Assembly: GCA_020434605.1 (NCBI GenBank)
Contig: JAGRAL010000073.1
Location: forward strand, 1 to 7,880
DNA from: Bdellovibrionales bacterium
GTDB lineage: Bacteria > Bdellovibrionota > Bdellovibrionia > Bdellovibrionales > UBA840
Direction of reading: 5' to 3'
Length of the DNA stretch: 7,880 nucleotides
Part shown: positions 5,016-7,880 of the stretch, one piece after another
How the letters are laid out: each line of letters begins with the position of its first letter
How positions within the stretch are numbered: position 1 is the first letter of the stretch
The notes under the pieces: model-generated
What the model was told of the DNA's origin: nothing
The model's input: only the letters and a program-made list of their open reading frames with translations
Databases searched by the model: none
Made by a program: the position numbers and the translations under genes

Positions 5016-6233
5016 TTATAGGATCTCATCAGGAATATTGGTAAAGGCAATGCGGGTTGGTGCAGCGGTTTTTGTGTCTTGAATGCCAGCAAAATACACG
5101 GAATTTTTGCCTAGTTTAGAGTTTAATTTGTCCATAGCCTTTGAGAGCTGGCTTTTTTTATCCTCACCAAATAGCGATAGGTTATGATACTCATTTGGAA
5201 CTAAGCCGCCAAGAACAATGGCTGCTTTAATGGGCCTTGGATATTCTTTAAATTTTTGACGCGACCAAAATGCTGCAAGTGCTTCGATAAAACTTAAAGT
5301 ATCTTGGCATTCAATCAGTTTGCTACTGGCTTCCCATTTTGTATCATTCATGTATTTTACTTTTACATAAAAGTGTGTGGCCCACATACCATCTTGCCTG
5401 AGTCGGTAAGCAGCTTTATGAATTAAGCGTTGTAAAACAGCATAGACCCCTTGCGTGTTTCGATGCTCGGGCGATAAAACATGGGATTGTGAAATACTAC
5501 TTTGTGTGGTTTTGATGTCTGCAATATCATGTCCATGAATCCAATGCCAAAACCTTTCGCCGTTAATTCCACCCCAGACTTCGCGCAAGTGATGAACGTC
5601 TTTTTGAAACATCTGCTCGACAGTTCGAATACCAAATTTGTGAAGTCTCTCTTCCATCTTTGCGCCCACACCAGGAAAATCTCGCAGTTTTAAAGTAAAC
5701 AGCCTGTGCGGTAAAATATCTTTGGTTAAAATTGTTAGACCGTCAGGTTTTTGCATATCAGAGGCAACTTTTGCTAAGTAGCGGTTAGGGGCCAATCCGA
5801 TAGATGATCCTAGTTGTGTGCCAACAGTAGTTTTAATAGTATGTTTTATTTTTAGAGCGATTTCGGTGGCTTTATCGACATTGCATTCTGAGCCCATCAA
5901 TTTACAAGCCATTTCATCAATAGATAAAACTGCTGAAACGGGGAGGCAAGTTTCGATGGCCTTGATAATAGCATGGTGATATTCGATGTAGGCGTCATGT
6001 CTTGCCTCTACGAGTTTAAGACCTGGGCACATACGTTTGGCGTCTCCCACGCGGACACCGGTTTTTACTCCAAAGGCTTTTGCTTCATAGCTGGCAGCGA
6101 TGACCGAAGTAGAGTCTGCCTGAGTAGGAACAACGGCAACGGGTTTATTTCGTAAAGAGGGGTCTAACTCTTGCTCAACGGAAGCAAAATAAGAGTTTAA
6201 ATCTAATAATAACCAGTCTACTTTTTTATCCAT
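5016..6233 (-). CDS. Y-family translesion DNA polymerase (DinB/UmuC superfamily)
   Basis: The product is an error-prone polymerase that copies past damaged template bases, associating with the replisome. In the palm, D11 (LLLDLNSYFASVE) and D106-E107 (SIDE) are the metal ligands, so it should be catalytically active. F16 is in the steric-gate position. SYEAKAFGVKTGVR (48-61) and SIGLAPNRYLAKVASDMQKPDG (144-165) are family hallmarks, and FPGVG (186-190) is in the thumb helix-hairpin-helix. The little-finger region spans about 245-350. NLSLF (351-355) fits a beta-clamp-binding motif. The 405 residues sit between DinB (about 350) and UmuC (about 420), and the sequence after SIDE (MACKL instead of the usual AYLD type) is unusual, so I withhold a symbol. 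No umuD, imuA or dnaE2 neighbour is visible. The ATG at 6233 is preceded by AAGG, and the promoter lies about 35-60 bases upstream. Confidence 0.92.
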   Translation of the reverse strand: MDKKVDWLLLDLNSYFASVEQELDPSLRNKPVAVVPTQADSTSVIAASYEAKAFGVKTGVRVGDAKRMCPGLKLVEARHDAYIEYHHAIIKAIETCLPVSAVLSIDEMACKLMGSECNVDKATEIALKIKHTIKTTVGTQLGSSIGLAPNRYLAKVASDMQKPDGLTILTKDILPHRLFTLKLRDFPGVGAKMEERLHKFGIRTVEQMFQKDVHHLREVWGGINGERFWHWIHGHDIADIKTTQSSISQSHVLSPEHRNTQGVYAVLQRLIHKAAYRLRQDGMWATHFYVKVKYMNDTKWEASSKLIECQDTLSFIEALAAFWSRQKFKEYPRPIKAAIVLGGLVPNEYHNLSLFGEDKKSQLSKAMDKLNSKLGKNSVYFAGIQDTKTAAPTRIAFTNIPDEIL

Positions 6234-6244
6234 TTAGAACCTTG

Positions 6245-6264
6245 AATATACGCATAATATACGC
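6245..6264 (-). repeat. Tandem 9-bp repeat at the polymerase transcription start, candidate operator
   Basis: GCGTATATT occurs twice on the - strand (6264-6256 and 6253-6245) with 2 bases between, a period of 11, close to one helical turn. It lies just downstream of the -10 element, across the expected transcription start. It does not match the E. coli SOS box CTGT-N8-ACAG, nor the TTAC-N3-GTAA box described for Bdellovibrio LexA. Confidence 0.5.
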
Positions 6265-6266
6265 TA

Positions 6267-6294
6267 ATATTATCCTCAGATACAATTAAGTCAA
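6267..6294 (-). promoter_or_regulatory. Sigma70-type promoter of the Y-family polymerase gene
   Basis: TTGACT (6294-6289), a 16-base spacer, then TAATAT (6272-6267). Both hexamers match the consensus at 5 of 6 positions. Expected transcription start is near 6260, giving a leader of about 27 bases to ATG 6233. It is the best promoter in the window. Confidence 0.68.
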
Positions 6295-6352
6295 TAGCCA
6301 GGTCAAATCATTGCGTTAAGTTAAACTGGATGAAAGCCGATAAGACTTGGGT

Positions 6353-7880
6353 ATGGAACGTATAATTATATTAGTTATTTTGTCGCTAGGATTAACGATT
6401 TCTTGCTCGCGCTCGGTAGAAACCGAAGCAGAGCTTAGCTTTAATTTAAGTAAGATCAATAAAGGGCCGCAAGCCAATTCTGTATTAGCTGGTTATTATC
6501 CTGACTTAGTTTTAGTAAATATTAAATACGATGGAAAAACACATTTTCAACAGTGGGAGTGTCCATACAGTCACGATCACTCTTCAGGAAGTGTTTCGGA
6601 CTGTAGTCTGCCATCCAGTATGGTAATGAATAAGACCATACCTTCAGGCACGAATCGCTTAGTGCAAGTTTTATTAGTCTATTCAAATGAACAAGATCAA
6701 ATGCAATTCTTTTATGCGGATAAGACAGTGAGCTTTAATGGCGGTAGTGCTAGTGTTACCGTGGGTGATGCTGGCTGGACGATCAATACCTCAGGTAAGG
6801 AGGGGCGTGTAGCAGGTAGACTTACTCGTGGTGCAACCAATGCTACCGATTTAACAGGTACAGCAATTGGTTACTATCAACCTAGTAACGGTAACCCTGC
6901 TATGGAAGTGATTAAAGCTCCGGTTTTTGCGGGTTGGTTTGACTTTATGTTTTTAGAAGATGTTAAGTTTACTTATAAAATGCAAGGCACGAATGAGGTT
7001 TTAGTTTTAGGTAAACGCTTACAAGATTTTGATATATCACAAACAACCATTACAACAAATAACTTAAAAATGTTAAAATTAAAAGTTCCTGCTCACTATG
7101 GGGTTTGGGTGGAAAACAGTAACGAATACTTACTGGGTAGCGATATTCTAAATGTATCCTCATCAACAAACGTGTCAACAAGCTCTGGTTTGATTAAAGA
7201 TATACTTTTTGACAACCTATCAACTACATATATTTACCAAACTGCTCCGGCAGCCTTTAGTTTTAATCTGGTTTTAAATCGTTTTATTAATATTACTGAG
7301 GTAGGGCTTGACTATAGTAATTCACCAGCAGGGGTGTCTAATACAATACTAGGTAAAGACTCAGCTAACGCGAATATTTCATACAGTGAAACAGTGAATA
7401 CTACTGGTGGTACCAGCTCTAGTTCAGTAAATATTAGTGGAACATATAACGCTACCAATCAGCTAGAACTTACACTAGCGAATAATATTTCTTATTATGA
7501 AGAGCTGATTGTTAAATACAATGTATATAGATCTGAATACAGTTCGCAAAGAGATAACTACTTAGCTTTTTATGATATCAGTACTAATGGTGTTGCGTCT
7601 GGTGGCTCTGGCAGTGTTGGTTGGTCGACACCCGGTGGAACAACGTATTTACAAAACAGTCAACTCTTAGCTCTAAGTGATGACCCTGTAGATTCTGACG
7701 GAGCTTGGTTAAATAAGGCAACTGATTTAGCAGGTGACGTTAACAGCCTTTTTGTTGCTACAACAATGACTGGTTCTGCTACCAATAAGATATATATAGA
7801 AAAATACAGTCCGAACTCTTGTTCAGCAATGACAGCAAACTGCGTTCCATTTAAACATCAAAATGAAAATATAAGAACAG
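6353..7880 (+). CDS. Large lipoprotein / cell-surface protein, 3' end beyond the window
   Basis: One frame is open from ATG 6353 to the right edge (509 codons, no stop). The N-terminus MERIIILVILSLGLTISC is a lipoprotein signal with the lipidated Cys at residue 18; the lipobox TISC is loose, but the Ser before Cys and the hydrophobic run fit. The rest is Ser/Thr/Asn/Gly-rich with many short beta-like stretches, low charge, and paired cysteines near the N-terminus (WECPYS, SDCSLP) and near the visible end (NSCSAM, NCVPF). No repeat unit or named domain is recognised. The composition suggests an extracytoplasmic beta-sandwich or adhesin-like protein, which is inference. An in-frame TAA at 6341-6343 blocks upstream extension; TTG 6347 is an alternative start. 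The Shine-Dalgarno is poor. It is divergent from the polymerase gene, sharing a 119-base intergenic region. The real gene may be much longer. Confidence 0.75.
   Translation, partial: MERIIILVILSLGLTISCSRSVETEAELSFNLSKINKGPQANSVLAGYYPDLVLVNIKYDGKTHFQQWECPYSHDHSSGSVSDCSLPSSMVMNKTIPSGTNRLVQVLLVYSNEQDQMQFFYADKTVSFNGGSASVTVGDAGWTINTSGKEGRVAGRLTRGATNATDLTGTAIGYYQPSNGNPAMEVIKAPVFAGWFDFMFLEDVKFTYKMQGTNEVLVLGKRLQDFDISQTTITTNNLKMLKLKVPAHYGVWVENSNEYLLGSDILNVSSSTNVSTSSGLIKDILFDNLSTTYIYQTAPAAFSFNLVLNRFINITEVGLDYSNSPAGVSNTILGKDSANANISYSETVNTTGGTSSSSVNISGTYNATNQLELTLANNISYYEELIVKYNVYRSEYSSQRDNYLAFYDISTNGVASGGSGSVGWSTPGGTTYLQNSQLLALSDDPVDSDGAWLNKATDLAGDVNSLFVATTMTGSATNKIYIEKYSPNSCSAMTANCVPFKHQNENIRT

Noticed and set aside
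5423..6155. Three frames within the Y-family polymerase gene (5423-5671 -, 5502-5693 +, 5973-6155 +)
   Set aside because: All lie inside a gene with full motif support and show no independent start signals or domains.
6234..6300. SOS/LexA box in the polymerase promoter
   Set aside because: Neither CTGT-N8-ACAG nor TTAC-N3-GTAA is present; only the tandem GCGTATATT repeat stands out.
1..7880. CRISPR array, tRNA or rRNA gene, insertion sequence with terminal repeats
   Set aside because: No regularly spaced repeats, no cloverleaf or rRNA-like sequence, and no transposase frame were seen on either strand.

Overview
The window looks like chromosome from a low-G+C, Gram-negative bacterium. Signs are a lipoprotein signal peptidase, a lipobox protein, several small Cys-rich exported proteins and an aerobic membrane fatty-acid desaturase. 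The style (orphan secreted proteins, TTG starts, desaturase with a coiled-coil tail) would fit Bdellovibrionota or a related predatory-type lineage. That placement is an inference, not something the sequence proves.

Layout, left to right. Positions 1-49 hold the last codons of an unidentified upstream gene that overlaps the TTG start of lspA. lspA is cut off at its GGAxG motif, before both catalytic aspartates, and runs straight into a tyrosine recombinase that has lost its N-terminus. Two incomplete genes therefore meet at one junction near 370. The recombinase ends at a strong hairpin terminator (1194-1225). Next come two exported-protein genes on the + strand: one at 1425-1994 with a coiled coil and two matched four-Cys repeats, preceded by a long leader hairpin and followed by a terminator, and a ten-Cys unknown at 2097-2693.

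From 2701 to 6233 everything is on the - strand. Read in transcription order: a Y-family DNA polymerase (6233-5016) with a good sigma70-type promoter and a tandem 9-bp repeat at its probable transcription start; a delta-9-type acyl desaturase with a C-terminal coiled coil (4936-3830); a small one-helix membrane protein (3808-3626) that has a perfect Shine-Dalgarno but no normal start codon; then, after a spacer, an OmpR-type response regulator (3398-2701) broken by a single-base frameshift. From 6353 to the right edge a divergent, incomplete lipoprotein gene reads outward.

Functional links: polymerase, desaturase and small membrane protein may form one transcription unit, with the desaturase/small-protein pair the more convincing part (21 nt apart). 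The response regulator has no visible kinase partner. No CRISPR array, tRNA, rRNA or insertion sequence is visible. The most notable items are the lspA/recombinase junction, the duplicated Cys module with its leader hairpin, the unusual-start small membrane protein, and the frameshifted regulator.
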